From Elgaria multicarinata webbii (taxonomy: Eukaryota; Chordata; Lepidosauria; Squamata; Anguidae), in NCBI RefSeq assembly GCF_023053635.1, contig NC_086185.1:6295001-6359000 (forward strand): DNA of 64,000 nt, read 5' to 3'. Below, piece after piece: positions 25,401-31,077 of this stretch. The translations under genes were made by a program, and so were the position numbers. The notes under the pieces are model-generated. The model searched no databases. It worked only from the letters and a program-made list of their open reading frames with translations, and was not told the origin of the DNA. The number at the start of each line of letters is the position of its first letter. Within the stretch, counting starts at the first letter, position 1.

Positions 25401-26363
25401 AATACTACAAATGAGAAAGATCTTGGAATTGTTGTAGATCACAAGCTGAATATGAGCCAACAGTGCGATATGGCTGCAAGAAAGGCAAATGCTATTTTGG
25501 GCTGCATTAATAGAAGTATAGCTTCCAAATCACGTGAGGTACTGGTTCCTCTCTATTCAGCCCTGGTTAGGCCTCATCTAGAGTATTGCGTCCAGTTCTG
25601 GGCTCCACAATTCAAGAAGGACGCAGACAAGCTGGAGCGTGTTCAGAAGAGGGCAACGAGGATGATCAGAGGTCTAGAAACAAAGCCCTATGAAGAGAGA
25701 CTGAAAGAACTGGGCATGTTTAGCCTGGAGAAGAGAAGATTGAGGGGAGACATGATAGCACTCTTCAAATACTTAAAAGGTTGTCACACAGTGGAGGGCC
25801 AGGATCTCTTCTCGATTCTCCCAGAGTGCAGGACACGGAATAACGGGCTCAAGTTAAAGGAAGCCAGATTCCGGCTGGACATCAGGAAAAACTTCCTGAC
25901 TGTTAGAGCAGTGCGACAGTGGAATCAGCTACCTAGGGAGGTTGTGGGCTCTCCCACACTAGAGGCATTCAAGAGGCAGCTGGACAACCATCTGTCAGGG
26001 ATGCTTTAGGGTGGATTCCTGCATTGAGCAGGGGGTTGGACTCGATGGCCTTGTAGGCCCCTTCCAACTCTGCTATTCTATGATTCTATGATTCTATGTC
26101 TGACTTTTGGTTTCAGTTTGCAGGGGGGGGGGGGGGCAAAAGAAGGTAAGAAACCTCATATTCATTTCAACGATATTAACATCCCCTTCTCCCCCCCCCC
26201 CCAAACTTCTTCTACGCAACAGGAGAATAAAAGGATGAAGCAGTGTTTGGAAGAAGAGCTAAAGTCAAGGAAAGATTTGGAGAAATTAGTTCGGAGGTTA
26301 CTGAAGCAAACAGACGAGTGCGTTCGGGAAGAAACCAGCCGGAGGTCGTCGGTCCTGGCTTGA
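148..26363 (+). CDS. ARHGEF6: ARHGEF6 (alpha-PIX / Cool-2), Rac/Cdc42 guanine nucleotide exchange factor, 3' part (16 coding exons)
   Basis: Exons at 148-242, 939-1034, 2158-2280, 2669-2807, 3138-3197, 4535-4681, 5678-5764, 6527-6605, 9490-9629, 13239-13364, 16612-16632, 17896-17989, 19198-19287, 21679-21778, 22192-22246 and 26223-26363 join without a break to 1593 nt, 530 residues plus TGA. In order they encode the DH (RhoGEF) domain, the PH domain, a proline-rich linker, the GIT-binding segment ([15 protein letters not shown]) and the C-terminal coiled coil. The CH and SH3 exons lie left of the window. The family activates Rac1/Cdc42 at focal adhesions with PAK and GIT proteins. I chose ARHGEF6 over its paralogue ARHGEF7 from remembered sequences: the RMSYILK insert, [13 protein letters not shown] and the C-terminal tail match alpha-PIX, and CD40LG is its known neighbour. 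All introns are GT-AG. Introns are filled with LINEs, SINEs and MITEs, but no coding exon is interrupted. Confidence 0.96.
243..938 (+). other. ARHGEF6 intron with L3-like LINE tail
   Basis: Non-coding. Holds one antisense L3/CR1-like LINE 3' end (about 394-653); the rest shows nothing recognisable. Confidence 0.7.
394..653 (-). mobile_element. CR1/L3-like LINE 3' end (family with TTCTTATGTTCTT tail)
   Basis: Read on the - strand it ends GGTCTGATCCAGCAGGGCTC then TTCTTATGTTCTT. At least eight copies of the same family occur in the window. Longer copies encode WNSPPQDVV--FKRGLEKFL, the C-terminal tail typical of CR1/L2-group reverse transcriptase proteins, so I class it as a CR1-like LINE. 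Confidence 0.7.
939..1034 (+). CDS. ARHGEF6: ARHGEF6 coding exon, DH domain
   Basis: 96 nt between ctcccag and gtaagt. It encodes [17 protein letters not shown] followed by QALEECAK, matching the second conserved stretch of PIX DH domains. It enters and leaves with two bases of a split codon. Confidence 0.92.
1035..2157 (+). other. ARHGEF6 intron, degenerate repeats
   Basis: Contains an unclassified AT-rich repeat rich in tgcacaaa-type words (about 1090-1410; similar text near 6040-6320 and 13610-13790) and a worn L2-like tail near 1480-1630. No gene seen. Confidence 0.5.
2158..2280 (+). CDS. ARHGEF6: ARHGEF6 coding exon, DH domain
   Basis: 123 nt between tccgcag and gtaaaa. It encodes [19 protein letters not shown] and then [18 protein letters not shown], the DH core highly conserved between alpha- and beta-PIX. 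Confidence 0.94.
2669..2807 (+). CDS. ARHGEF6: ARHGEF6 coding exon, DH domain
   Basis: 139 nt between cttccag and gtaagc. It encodes [12 protein letters not shown], then [20 protein letters not shown] and [10 protein letters not shown]. The SKPFMRL-Y motif is the third conserved DH segment, close to the GTPase-binding surface. It ends in phase 0. Confidence 0.95.
2978..2997. repeat. (CA)n microsatellite
   Basis: About ten CA units inside an ARHGEF6 intron. Confidence 0.95.
3138..3197 (+). CDS. ARHGEF6: ARHGEF6 coding exon, DH domain
   Basis: 60 nt, 20 codons, [20 protein letters not shown], between ttcctag and gtaggt. It aligns with the human DTHPDHQDILKAIVAFKTLM segment as I remember it. 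Both boundaries are phase 0, so skipping it would keep the frame. Confidence 0.9.
3600..3905 (-). mobile_element. L2-like LINE 3' end
   Basis: Antisense tail beginning with A/T-rich sequence and atataccactccc, then ttccataggaggggggccaccgc further in. It shares these phrases with copies near 8440, 8825, 11100 and 33905. Confidence 0.6.
3994..4305 (-). mobile_element. CR1/L3-like LINE 3' end
   Basis: Same family as 394-653; begins agccctgctggatcagac and extends into the FKRGLD-encoding part. Confidence 0.7.
4358..4425. repeat. Short tandem repeat, about 18 bp unit, three units
   Basis: gatccaaagactgactac recurs three times with a few changes, directly after a LINE fragment. Confidence 0.8.
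4535..4681 (+). CDS. ARHGEF6: ARHGEF6 coding exon, DH-PH junction
   Basis: 147 nt between ggacag and gtgagt. It encodes [27 protein letters not shown] and [13 protein letters not shown], the linker from the last DH helix into the first PH strands. Both boundaries are phase 0. Confidence 0.94.
5130..5215 (+). mobile_element. LINE/SINE tail ending (AATA)n
   Basis: gtgaaccgcccagggagctt and then aaataaataaataaa; the same 3' end is seen near 8480, 17480, 41060 and 59560. Confidence 0.55.
5678..5764 (+). CDS. ARHGEF6: ARHGEF6 coding exon, PH domain
   Basis: 87 nt between tttcag and gtaagt. It encodes [20 protein letters not shown] and SRMSGFMYQ, matching the PIX PH strands ERYLMLFSNVLIMLSASPRM. 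Both boundaries are phase 0. Confidence 0.95.
6527..6605 (+). CDS. ARHGEF6: ARHGEF6 coding exon, PH domain
   Basis: 79 nt between gagcag and gtgagt. It encodes [20 protein letters not shown] and HAFEIS, matching the human KIPIAGTVVTRLDEIEGND region. It ends after one base of a Gly codon. Confidence 0.93.
6725..7432 (+). mobile_element. L2-type LINE 3' end with RT C-terminal ORF
   Basis: An open frame of about 199 codons (6741-7340) carries [37 protein letters not shown] and [11 protein letters not shown], the conserved C-terminal block of L2-group LINE proteins. The 3' end is ctgtacagcaccatgtgcac followed by (AATA)n and (AAT)n. Confidence 0.8.
7485..7693 (+). mobile_element. CR1/L3-like LINE 3' end
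   Basis: Sense copy ending gctcttcttatgttctg. Contains caccagttgctggggaacat, a phrase shared by all copies of the family. Confidence 0.7.
7772..7996 (-). mobile_element. MIR-like tRNA-core SINE
   Basis: Antisense. Shows accctgttaggtaggtcaga (the core TGAGGTAGGT region reversed), aaagtcacccagtgagc, and a reversed tRNA-like head ending agccactgcaccactc. Confidence 0.7.
8001..8270 (+). mobile_element. CR1 LINE 3' end
   Basis: Encodes the last part of ORF2 ([37 protein letters not shown]) and ends with the CR1 hallmark attctatgattctat. Confidence 0.9.
8440..8760 (-). mobile_element. L2-like LINE tail with (TTA)n
   Basis: Starts with about eleven ATT units and continues tcctgccccacagccgaagc, the reversed common 3' end of this window's L2-type repeats. 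Confidence 0.6.
8825..9200 (-). mobile_element. L2-like LINE remnant
   Basis: Antisense, worn; contains gccatcactgagaaggccc and tttataccgc-like text shared with other L2 tails. Confidence 0.45.
9490..9629 (+). CDS. ARHGEF6: ARHGEF6 coding exon, end of PH domain
   Basis: 140 nt between ctcacag and gtaagt. It encodes [19 protein letters not shown], then DHLQRLTRG, the C-terminal PH helix with the conserved W, and a Ser-rich stretch. It ends in phase 0 before the canonical donor at 9630. Confidence 0.93.
9754..10027 (-). mobile_element. CR1 LINE 3' end
   Basis: Begins agaatcatagaatcatagaa (reversed CR1 tail). The reverse strand encodes [19 protein letters not shown] and [15 protein letters not shown]. 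Confidence 0.92.
10034..10066. repeat. (CCCCA)n pentamer run
   Basis: About six CCCCA units directly beside the truncated end of the CR1 fragment. Confidence 0.9.
10198..10747. mobile_element. 549-bp GC-rich palindromic MITE
   Basis: The two halves are near-perfect reverse complements from ggcccttccacacgtcgtcc at the left to ggacaacgtgtggaagggct at the right, so the whole element could fold into one hairpin. The repeat (T)CCAAG flanks both ends. Its several overlapping open frames on both strands are products of GC richness and symmetry, not genes. Confidence 0.85.
11100..11440 (-). mobile_element. L2-like LINE 3' end
   Basis: caatagccgaagctctctgt at the left, ttccacagctggggggccac and aaaaggctctg at the right, as in the other antisense L2 tails. 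Confidence 0.6.
11470..11823 (+). mobile_element. BovB-type RTE LINE fragment (copy 1)
   Basis: Encodes [40 protein letters not shown] and [12 protein letters not shown], the reverse transcriptase YADD region and following segment typical of BovB/RTE. The 3' boundary abuts the target duplication of a MITE. Confidence 0.85.
11834..11998. mobile_element. hAT-like palindromic MITE, short form (copy 1)
   Basis: 165 bp starting TAGGGTGACC and ending GGTCACCCTA; the arms are reverse complements (ggaggacaggg, atctttaacag). A perfect 8-bp duplication ggttaaca lies at 11826-11833 and 11999-12006. Confidence 0.9.
12334..12931 (+). mobile_element. BovB-type RTE LINE 3' end (copy 2)
   Basis: Encodes [49 protein letters not shown]-like text and [14 protein letters not shown], then the 3' end cgaagagtcggaaacgactg aacgaataaacaacaa. 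It overlaps copy 1 in content (its first about 90 bp), so it is a separate insertion. Confidence 0.92.
13239..13364 (+). CDS. ARHGEF6: ARHGEF6 coding exon, proline-rich linker
   Basis: 126 nt, 42 codons. It encodes [16 protein letters not shown], then [20 protein letters not shown] and ALSYKE, the PIX signature linker. I took gatcag (ending 13238) as the acceptor rather than the later ttcag, because only the former keeps frame with both neighbours. Confidence 0.92.
13982..14518. mobile_element. DNA transposon (TIR element, family ending GGCTC..CAACAC), copy A
   Basis: Left end ggctcagttgaggcaacaca, right end cgtgttgactgaattgagcc, which are imperfect reverse complements. The interior matches the copy at 21055-21563 in reverse orientation (for example caatggtatcccatcagcca there). 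No transposase seen. Confidence 0.75.
15327..15961. mobile_element. GC-rich hAT-like TIR element with perfect 8-bp TSD
   Basis: 635 bp from TAGGGGTGTGC to GCACATCCCTA, flanked by the perfect 8-bp duplication ctaacaag at 15319-15326 and 15962-15969. The interior is very GC-rich with nested palindromes (ccgggccctgccgccatcgc and its complement) and a 53-bp tandem duplication at 15631-15736. No transposase frame. Confidence 0.88.
15631..15736. repeat. Perfect 53-bp tandem duplication
   Basis: Unit 15631-15683 is repeated exactly at 15684-15736 (starts ttcctgctggaaccacgggc, ends ccgcggacggag), inside the GC-rich hAT-like element. Confidence 0.95.
15994..16295. mobile_element. hAT-like palindromic MITE (copy 2)
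   Basis: 302 bp, TAGGGTGACC to GGTCACCCTA. The two halves mirror each other around gttaaagctgcagg-type sequence. Flanks gctttga and gcttttga look like a duplicated target with one base gained or lost. Confidence 0.9.
16402..16450. repeat. (GATA)n microsatellite
   Basis: About twelve GATA/TAGA units in an ARHGEF6 intron. Confidence 0.95.
16612..16632 (+). CDS. ARHGEF6: ARHGEF6 21-nt microexon (RMSYILK)
   Basis: Seven codons, RMSYILK, between an unusual acceptor (gcaaag) and a strong donor (gtaagt). Both boundaries are phase 0. It joins YKE in the previous exon to [11 protein letters not shown] in the next, reproducing the YKERMSYILKESSKSPK order of human alpha-PIX. As I remember it, beta-PIX can lack this insert. 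A pyrimidine-rich tract (ttctcataccccttttctctttc region, 16570-16594) lies upstream. Confidence 0.9.
17440..17545 (+). mobile_element. L2-like tail ending (AATA)n
   Basis: gtaaactgcccagagagctc, then ggtggtatataaatgtaata and AATA units. Confidence 0.6.
17896..17989 (+). CDS. ARHGEF6: ARHGEF6 coding exon, basic linker
   Basis: 94 nt between ttacag and gtaagt. It encodes [20 protein letters not shown] followed by [11 protein letters not shown]. It ends after one base of the next Ser codon. Confidence 0.94.
18510..18880 (-). mobile_element. CR1/L3-like LINE 3' end, longer copy
   Basis: Antisense. The reverse strand encodes [20 protein letters not shown] and [12 protein letters not shown], then the family's tail. 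This copy shows that the family carries a CR1/L2-type protein C-terminus. Confidence 0.75.
18906..19040 (+). mobile_element. tRNA-derived SINE (Ala-like head)
   Basis: tagctcattggtagagtgca is an A-box-like tRNA start, ctttgcatgc forms an anticodon-like loop (TGC), and ggttgcaagttcaatccttg is a B box. The tRNA-like part continues directly into SINE body sequence. Confidence 0.75.
19198..19287 (+). CDS. ARHGEF6: ARHGEF6 coding exon, GIT-binding segment
   Basis: 90 nt from after ttggcag to a weak donor, gtcggt. It encodes [18 protein letters not shown] and [11 protein letters not shown], the segment known in beta-PIX to bind GIT1/2. The donor has C at +3 where A or G is usual. Confidence 0.92.
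19641..19880 (+). mobile_element. MIR-like tRNA-core SINE, well preserved
   Basis: A-box-like gtggtgtagtggctagagtg, B-box-like gggttctagtcc, core ctacctcacagggttgtcgt and tail ggatataaatgtaataaatg. The best copy of this SINE in the window. Confidence 0.8.
20020..20310 (-). repeat. Interspersed repeat with GGCCAAATCTGACC phrase
   Basis: Reversed text atgggccaaatctgacctcc and related phrases recur near 19085 and 34745-34990, one of which is a clear hAT-like MITE. Boundaries unclear. Confidence 0.4.
21055..21563. mobile_element. DNA transposon (TIR element, family ending GGCTC..CAACAC), copy B
   Basis: Left end ggtctcagttcagacaacac, right end aatgtgttgtctgaatggag followed by cc. Inverted relative to copy A at 13982-14518. 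Confidence 0.75.
21679..21778 (+). CDS. ARHGEF6: ARHGEF6 coding exon before coiled coil
   Basis: 100 nt between caacag and gtgagt. It encodes [20 protein letters not shown], then [12 protein letters not shown]. This closely follows human alpha-PIX and is the best discriminator from beta-PIX here. Confidence 0.94.
22052..22186 (+). mobile_element. CR1/L3-like LINE 3' end
   Basis: tggttggccactgtgtgaac, then ggtctgatccagcagggctc; lies only a few bases upstream of the ARHGEF6 exon at 22192. Confidence 0.7.
22192..22246 (+). CDS. ARHGEF6: ARHGEF6 coding exon, coiled coil
   Basis: 55 nt between ttctag and gtaatc. It encodes [18 protein letters not shown], the start of the C-terminal coiled coil through which PIX proteins trimerise. 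It ends in phase 0. Confidence 0.94.
22410..22745 (+). mobile_element. MIR-like SINE interrupted by a hairpin MITE
   Basis: The tRNA-like head atagtggttagag resumes after the insertion as ggttagagtgttctg; the core is ctaacctacctcacagggtg and the tail gtaaaaatgtaataaatg. Confidence 0.75.
22432..22555. mobile_element. Hairpin MITE nested in SINE, 8-bp TSD
   Basis: 124 bp with arms containing aacctggtgccctctggatg and catctgaagggcaccaggct. A perfect 8-bp duplication ggttagag lies at 22424-22431 and 22556-22563, which supports a hAT-like element. Confidence 0.85.
22807..23272 (-). mobile_element. CR1 LINE 3' end, antisense, head-to-head with the CR1 copy at 23273
   Basis: Begins catagaatcatagaatagta (reversed tail). 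The reverse strand encodes [39 protein letters not shown] and [13 protein letters not shown]. Confidence 0.92.
23271..26009 (+). CDS. CR1 ORF2 protein (endonuclease-reverse transcriptase), N-terminally truncated, 912 codons
   Basis: Residues about 22-200 are an APE-type endonuclease: GITETWWD (22-29), VYYRPP, GDFNYPD (130-136), SDH (198-200). Residues about 440-700 are reverse transcriptase: [45 protein letters not shown] and FADD (646-649) holding the catalytic Asp pair. The C-terminal tail includes CVQFWAP and [13 protein letters not shown]. The family nicks target DNA and copies its RNA there. The frame has no ATG at its head (it opens at a GTG near the truncation), and the first part of the endonuclease is missing, so it is not a complete gene although the remainder is intact. 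It lies within the ARHGEF6 transcription unit. Confidence 0.95.
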   Translation: MPFKFKNELELLLHEGKYDLIGITETWWDDSHDWNIAIEGYNLFKKNRRNRKGGGVALYVKNTYPCTEIQADEIGSPVESVWIKINGARNKKNMIIGVYYRPPNQGEDEDETFEKQIASVSRKCDVVVMGDFNYPDICWETITAKSGPSKKFLTCMGDNFLLQKVVEGTRGSAILDLLLTNRDDLVDKVAVTGTLGESDHVILEFLIMKETKVERSHTRTLDFRKADFNKLRTIISKVPWQGSLKRKGVQDGWEYLKNEILKAQLQTIPTRRKDRRQQRKPMWLHKKLIDELKTKRDTYRKWKEGQATKEEYRQVAQKCRNGVRKAKAVNELRLARDAKSNKKAFFRYLSSKRQRKEMVVQLLNEDGKLITDDKQKAEVLNSYFASVFSQKRIYDPPGKSEAEVEGAGLQFEIDKQMVKEHLISLNEFKSPGPDELHPRVMKELAEELSEPLSIIFAKSWKTGEVPDDWRRANVVPIFKKGKKEEPGNYRPVSLTSIPGKILEQIIKKSICKHLEINAVITRSQHGFVRNKSCQTNLISFFDRITSLVDCGNAVDVIYLDFSKAFDKVPHDILINKLAKSGLDGTTIRWIHSWLQNRTQRVLINGTFSNWGEATSGVPQGSVLGPVLFNIFINDLDEEVQGTLIKFADDTKLGGIANTLEDRNKLQSDLDRLECWAENNRMKFNRDKCQVLHLGNRNQMHSYKMGDTWLSNTTNEKDLGIVVDHKLNMSQQCDMAARKANAILGCINRSIASKSREVLVPLYSALVRPHLEYCVQFWAPQFKKDADKLERVQKRATRMIRGLETKPYEERLKELGMFSLEKRRLRGDMIALFKYLKGCHTVEGQDLFSILPECRTRNNGLKLKEARFRLDIRKNFLTVRAVRQWNQLPREVVGSPTLEAFKRQLDNHLSGML
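23273..26098 (+). mobile_element. CR1 LINE, 5'-truncated, with long open ORF2
   Basis: About 2.8 kb in the last ARHGEF6 intron, same sense as the gene. It opens just inside the endonuclease domain, carries the rest of ORF2 without a stop, and ends with CR1's attctatgattctatg octamer repeats. Recent insertion is inferred from the unbroken frame. Confidence 0.95.
26223..26363 (+). CDS. ARHGEF6: ARHGEF6 terminal coding exon and stop
   Basis: Begins after caacag with [20 protein letters not shown], then [17 protein letters not shown], and ends TSRRSSVLA followed by TGA at 26361-26363. Its acceptor sits about 125 bp past the end of a CR1 element. A G-run and a long C-run lie between them; the C-run may serve as the pyrimidine tract. 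Confidence 0.95.
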   Translation, partial: ENKRMKQCLEEELKSRKDLEKLVRRLLKQTDECVREETSRRSSVLA

Positions 26364-27413
26364 CTTTTTAACACCGCGACAGGCCGTTTGCATGCGACAT
26401 CAGGTATTCCTCACAAGCGGAACTGCCGAGTTCGATTCCTTTCGCACATTGTATTGTTTTTTTGTGTGTTTTGCCTGTTTTATTTTGTTTCATTTCGAAC
26501 AAGAAAGGCACGGTGACGGTGTGGTTTATTTCGTCCCCCATTCAAGGAGTCAATGTTACATGCTACCAACAGACAACAAAACGGTTATTTCTATAAAAAC
26601 ACACCCGCCCAGCCTCCGTTCAACCCCTGAGTCATCAAAAACCGTCTACAACTACCAGTACCTCACCTTTTTCCAGGAATCAGGACTTTGCAACCAACCG
26701 GTTGCCACTCAGAGTGAAGATTGCTGAGTGGAAACTTCAGAGGAAACGCAGAAACACTTTTCTCTGCCTTCTTTTCTTTTTAAGTACCTGAAATATAATT
26801 TATTGGCTTGGGGGAGGGGACAGGGTGGGGGAGAAGGGAATAATGGGTTCTTGAGTTGCAATCAGGTAAAAGCCAAAGGTCATTTGCACTTCTTTTGCTG
26901 ATAATCAGGAAAACAAGAAAGGTTTTCCCTGCCCAAATAACAATAATAATTTTTGCCCCACGCTGGAGACACGGGAGCGCAGCAATGCAATGGTTTCCTG
27001 TGTGACCTTTCTGTGGATTAGAATATGCAACAGGTCCCCCGGCGTGCTGGAATTCCATACAGTGCCTAATCTAGAGCCATGGTCCTGGGCTCGCTGGGAG
27101 TTTGCACTGATTTCACACGCCCCATGCAGCTTTCGAGCAGAGAAGGGTTAAGGACGCAACAGCTAGCTGAACTCACCCCGACTATGTGTGCATGCACACG
27201 CAGTATTCCTTTTCATTTTTTATTACAGCCTCAACCTTTAGCCGACTGAACATTTTAAATGGATCTTTTTAACTGGAGACGCCAGGAATCGAACCTGCAA
27301 CCTTTTGCACACAAAGCATGTACGCTATGCCTTAGCTATGCTCTCTTCCATCACCTGTGAGAGGACAGCCTAAAATGGTAGCTTGATGTAACATGTACTT
27401 CCATCATTAAAAG

Positions 27414-27416
<3 letters not shown>

Positions 27417-27473
<57 letters not shown>
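27417..27473. repeat. (TA)n microsatellite
   Basis: About 28 TA units within the probable ARHGEF6 3' UTR. Confidence 0.97.
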
Positions 27474-27475
<2 letters not shown>

Positions 27476-28916
27476 TCAGTGGGACAATTCTATTCATTGG
27501 CAAATAGATTCGATTTAATTAACCCATTTAAAACATCCCTTCCATGGATTGAGATTTTGTTAATCAGTCAGCAGCCCTCGTTGCTTTAAGTCATTCAACA
27601 GAGTATTTGCTGACCATTCCCTTTCGTTGTGAAAACAGCAGGAGCTATTTGTTTAGTGCCTAGAAGAGTCTTCTAAAAATAAATAAATCTAGAAGGATAT
27701 ATTCTATTATCACAGGAAAAGAAAAAGATATTTCAGATATTCACATTTGAGTAAGGAATGTTGCACAAGCTGAATGAATGTTCACCCACCTCCTGCTCTG
27801 ATAAGGAGAGATTATATTTTTCTTGTGTTGATGAGGGTGGGGGAGACCTTTCTGTGTGTGTGTTCATAATGAAGATTTTAGTTAACTTTTCCGATATGCA
27901 AACCAACCAGTTTTGCCTATAATAATTATGACCCGCATGTCGCCTTTTCACCTGGGTTCCTCAAATCATGACATTGTGCCCTTTGTTATTTTGTGTTATT
28001 TTTCATTTTGTTTGCTGGTGGAGTTATATTTGATCTCTAGCTGTACGAAAAGCGAGTCTGGAATTTCACAGTGGCTAAAATGAGTCTCCACAGTGGTTGA
28101 TGCCTTACCGGTCCATCTTCACCCAGCCAGCGGCAGGTAGAAAACACCCCCGTGCTCACAAAATACTGTCACCAAGTGATCCTAAGCGGCACGTTTGCTG
28201 AAGCAGCTGGTCCCATCTCAGCACAGCGGAAGGGGGAAGACAATGGAAGGTGTAATGCCATTGGATGGTGAAGCTGGGCGAGACAAACAGAGAGGTATGT
28301 ACAAGCTATCCTGACTGTTGCAGGAGCAGCAACCCGACTTGTTGGAGACTGTGAATCAGGTTTCATGAAGAAGTTAATGGGCAAGGAAACCAAATGAAGA
28401 ATCCTCAGCTCCAGCAAGTAACTTCAGGGACGCTAGGCTGGGATTAAAACCCATCTGGCCATGTCAGCTCCACAGTTTGCCCTTTCCTATCCACATCCAT
28501 TCAAATGCAGCACCGGGCGAAAACAGAACTCGCGGCACAAAACCTTGAGCTGCAGAGCGAGGCTCCATCTCCCCTCCTGGCTTTGCAACTAAAATGAAGG
28601 ACGTGCTGGCTCCTCTCTTCCCCTCCTGCAGAGTGCCTGTCCTCCTTTTCTTTGAAGTGTTGCGTGAACATTCATATCTGTTTAGTCATCCGTTTGTTAC
28701 CTTATAAAGAAACTTTTTAAAAGTGCAAAAGCAATCTAGTGGAGGTAGCATTCCTCAATGACTTCACAGGTACTAGGCAATCAGCATTGGGCACAGCCAG
28801 CTTTCGATGCAAACTTGGCAGTGCCTTTCCCTCCCACCCTCAGAACTCAGCCCCGGAGAGGAAGAGGTACGATCGGACTGAGTGTAGTGAACAGCCTCGA
28901 AAAACACTGTGTGCTT

Positions 28917-28947
28917 TCTCTCTCTCTCTCTCTCTCTCCCTCTCTCC
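28917..28947. repeat. (CT)n run
   Basis: About 11 CT units followed by further pyrimidine-rich sequence, in the probable 3' UTR. Confidence 0.9.
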
Positions 28948-29251
28948 CTGCCCCCTCCCCGTGGTAGGCTTTTTTCCACCACAGGGAGCAGAATTGTCAA
29001 GGAGCTAGAGACGTGACTTGCCCAGCAATTCCAAGACTGTGGTGCTGGTGGAGAATGGTGCGTGGGTGGCTCAAATATTTAATGCATCCACCACTCTTTG
29101 CCCATCAGGGTGGGGTGAGGAAGGCCCCAATATTTCGGCAGCGACGTCTTCCCAGGGGAGAGGGTAAGGATCACTAGAATTCATGCTACGGCTGACAGAC
29201 ATGTGGGGGAGGAACTCAGAAGCAGAAAACATGGAGCTAAGCGGAGGACAC

Positions 29252-29729
29252 ACTTCAAGAAGGACGCAGACAAGCTGGAGCGTGTTCAGAAGAGGGCAAC
29301 CAGGATGATCAGGGGTCTGGAAACAAAGCCCTATGAAGAGAGACTGAAAGAACAGGGCATGTTTAGCCTGGAGAAGAGAAGGCTGAGGGGAGACAGGAGA
29401 GCACTCTTCAAAGACTTAAAAGGTTGTCACACAGAGGAGGGCCAGGATCTCTTCTCGATCCTCCCAGAGTGCAGGACACGGAATAACGGGCTCAAGTTAA
29501 AGAAGCCAGATTCCAGCTGGACATCAGGAAAAACTTCCTGACCATTAGAGCAGTATGACAATGGAACCACTTACTTAAGGAGGTTGTGGGCTCTCCCACA
29601 CTAGAGGCCTTCAAGAGGCAGCTGGACAGCCATCTGTCAGGGATGCTTTACAGTAGATTCCTGCAATGAGCAGGGGGTTGGACTCGATGGCCTTATAGGC
29701 CCTTTCCAACTCTACTATTCTATGATCCT
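29252..29729 (+). mobile_element. CR1 LINE 3' end
   Basis: Encodes [36 protein letters not shown] and [10 protein letters not shown], with the CR1 tail tctactattctatgatcct. Sense to ARHGEF6, inside its probable 3' UTR. Confidence 0.92.
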
Positions 29730-30431
29730 AGGAAGCCCTATTAGGGAGATAGTCAAGAAACTTCATGTCCATCTTTTTTCTAAGAGCGGAACATGCCTCC
29801 AGTTCTGAAGATAGGAAACCTGCCTGTTTCTGAGTAAGTCACTCCATGCCGTCTGGCAGTAACTCTCCAAGATATTGGTCAAGGGTCTTTGTCAGCACTG
29901 CCGCCTAAGATCCATTTTAAACACACACACACCTGGAGATGCCAGGGCTCTGACATCGTACATGGAAAGCAAGAGCTCATTGACTGAGCAACAGCCACTC
30001 CCTTAGACCCAGCGAAAAGAGTGTATCAGACTTTGGGGGAAACGCTGGCCTTCCTATCCAAATTCAGCGTTCGCTTGCACTGAATGTGCTAGATGTTAAT
30101 ACGTGGTGTGTGTATGTTTTTAAGGAAAATTAAGCCTGCAGTCCTAAACCCCCTTCCTCAAGAGGGAGTCCCACTCAGCGGAGGGGACTTGCTTCCGAAT
30201 AAACACCCATAGGATTGCGCTTTCAAAATAAGGAAGGAATATGCAGCTATCCTAAAGGAACAAAAGCCATGAGAATCTGATTTAATTCTTTGTTTACAGT
30301 TCTTTGTAAATAGATTTCTGTCATACTCCGCCTCATTCTCTCTTTATTTACTGTCAGGACGACTGTTGCAAGTTAAACTTTTTCTAACTTGGTTTTATTT
30401 TGAGCAATTTTTAAATTGTGGTTTTCAACAA

Positions 30432-30437
30432 AATAAA
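30432..30437 (+). promoter_or_regulatory. Candidate poly(A) signal AATAAA for ARHGEF6
   Basis: Canonical AATAAA in AT-rich sequence, followed by GT-bearing sequence (ctgttatctgtgg) about 30 bp downstream. Chosen because it ends a stretch of non-repetitive AT-rich sequence typical of a conserved 3' UTR end. Confidence 0.45.
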
Positions 30438-31077
30438 GAAAGATTTTAAAGAAAAAACACCAACTGTTATCTGTGGCTGCTTGATTTTCCTTACTTCACA
30501 TCTTCCAGGCTCTTTTTTCACATGTTATTAAACTTTTGATTAAAGAAATACTAAAATGCAAAAAGTTCACAAAAATGGCACTGATCTGAACAAAAATACC
30601 CTTTTACAGCAGATTAAATAAATTAGTTACATCCGTAGAAGAACATGCTTTATTTCACCAAACATGACAAGAACCCAGAACAGCATATTTATTATCCACA
30701 TTATAAAGATATTGTCCATTGACTCAGTCACCTCCAGCACAATTCTAAAGATTACCAGGTTATGCATTTATTATCCTTACTTTTAAGGCAAATTACATAA
30801 AATACCAAAACACAATCAGAAAATCTTTAAAATATCCAATTAAAAACATTAAATTAAAACCATTGATAAAAAGTCAACAAGCCACTGAGAACAGAGAAAG
30901 GTCAAATTAAGTCTTGATTGTTTTTTTCAAGAGAGTTAATGGTGTGAAAGAGTTATCACTACTTGTGAGTACTGTAGACTTTAGCCTCTGCTAAGAAGCT
31001 TTTGCAGGTTTTTTGATGGTTTCAAAAACCTGCCAAACCTCTTTAACCAGAGAGACAACAGATCAAAAGAACTAAGT

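Larger units (their letters stand above)
26364..30446 (+). other. ARHGEF6: Probable ARHGEF6 3' untranslated region
   Basis: No gene is seen between the ARHGEF6 stop and about 30450. The stretch holds a TA dinucleotide run, weak tRNA-SINE remnants (about 27276-27345 and 29932-30005) and a CR1 3' fragment. An AATAAA at 30432-30437 in AT-rich sequence is the best candidate poly(A) signal; an earlier AATAAATAAA near 27677 could give a shorter end. The extent is inferred, not shown. Confidence 0.45.
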
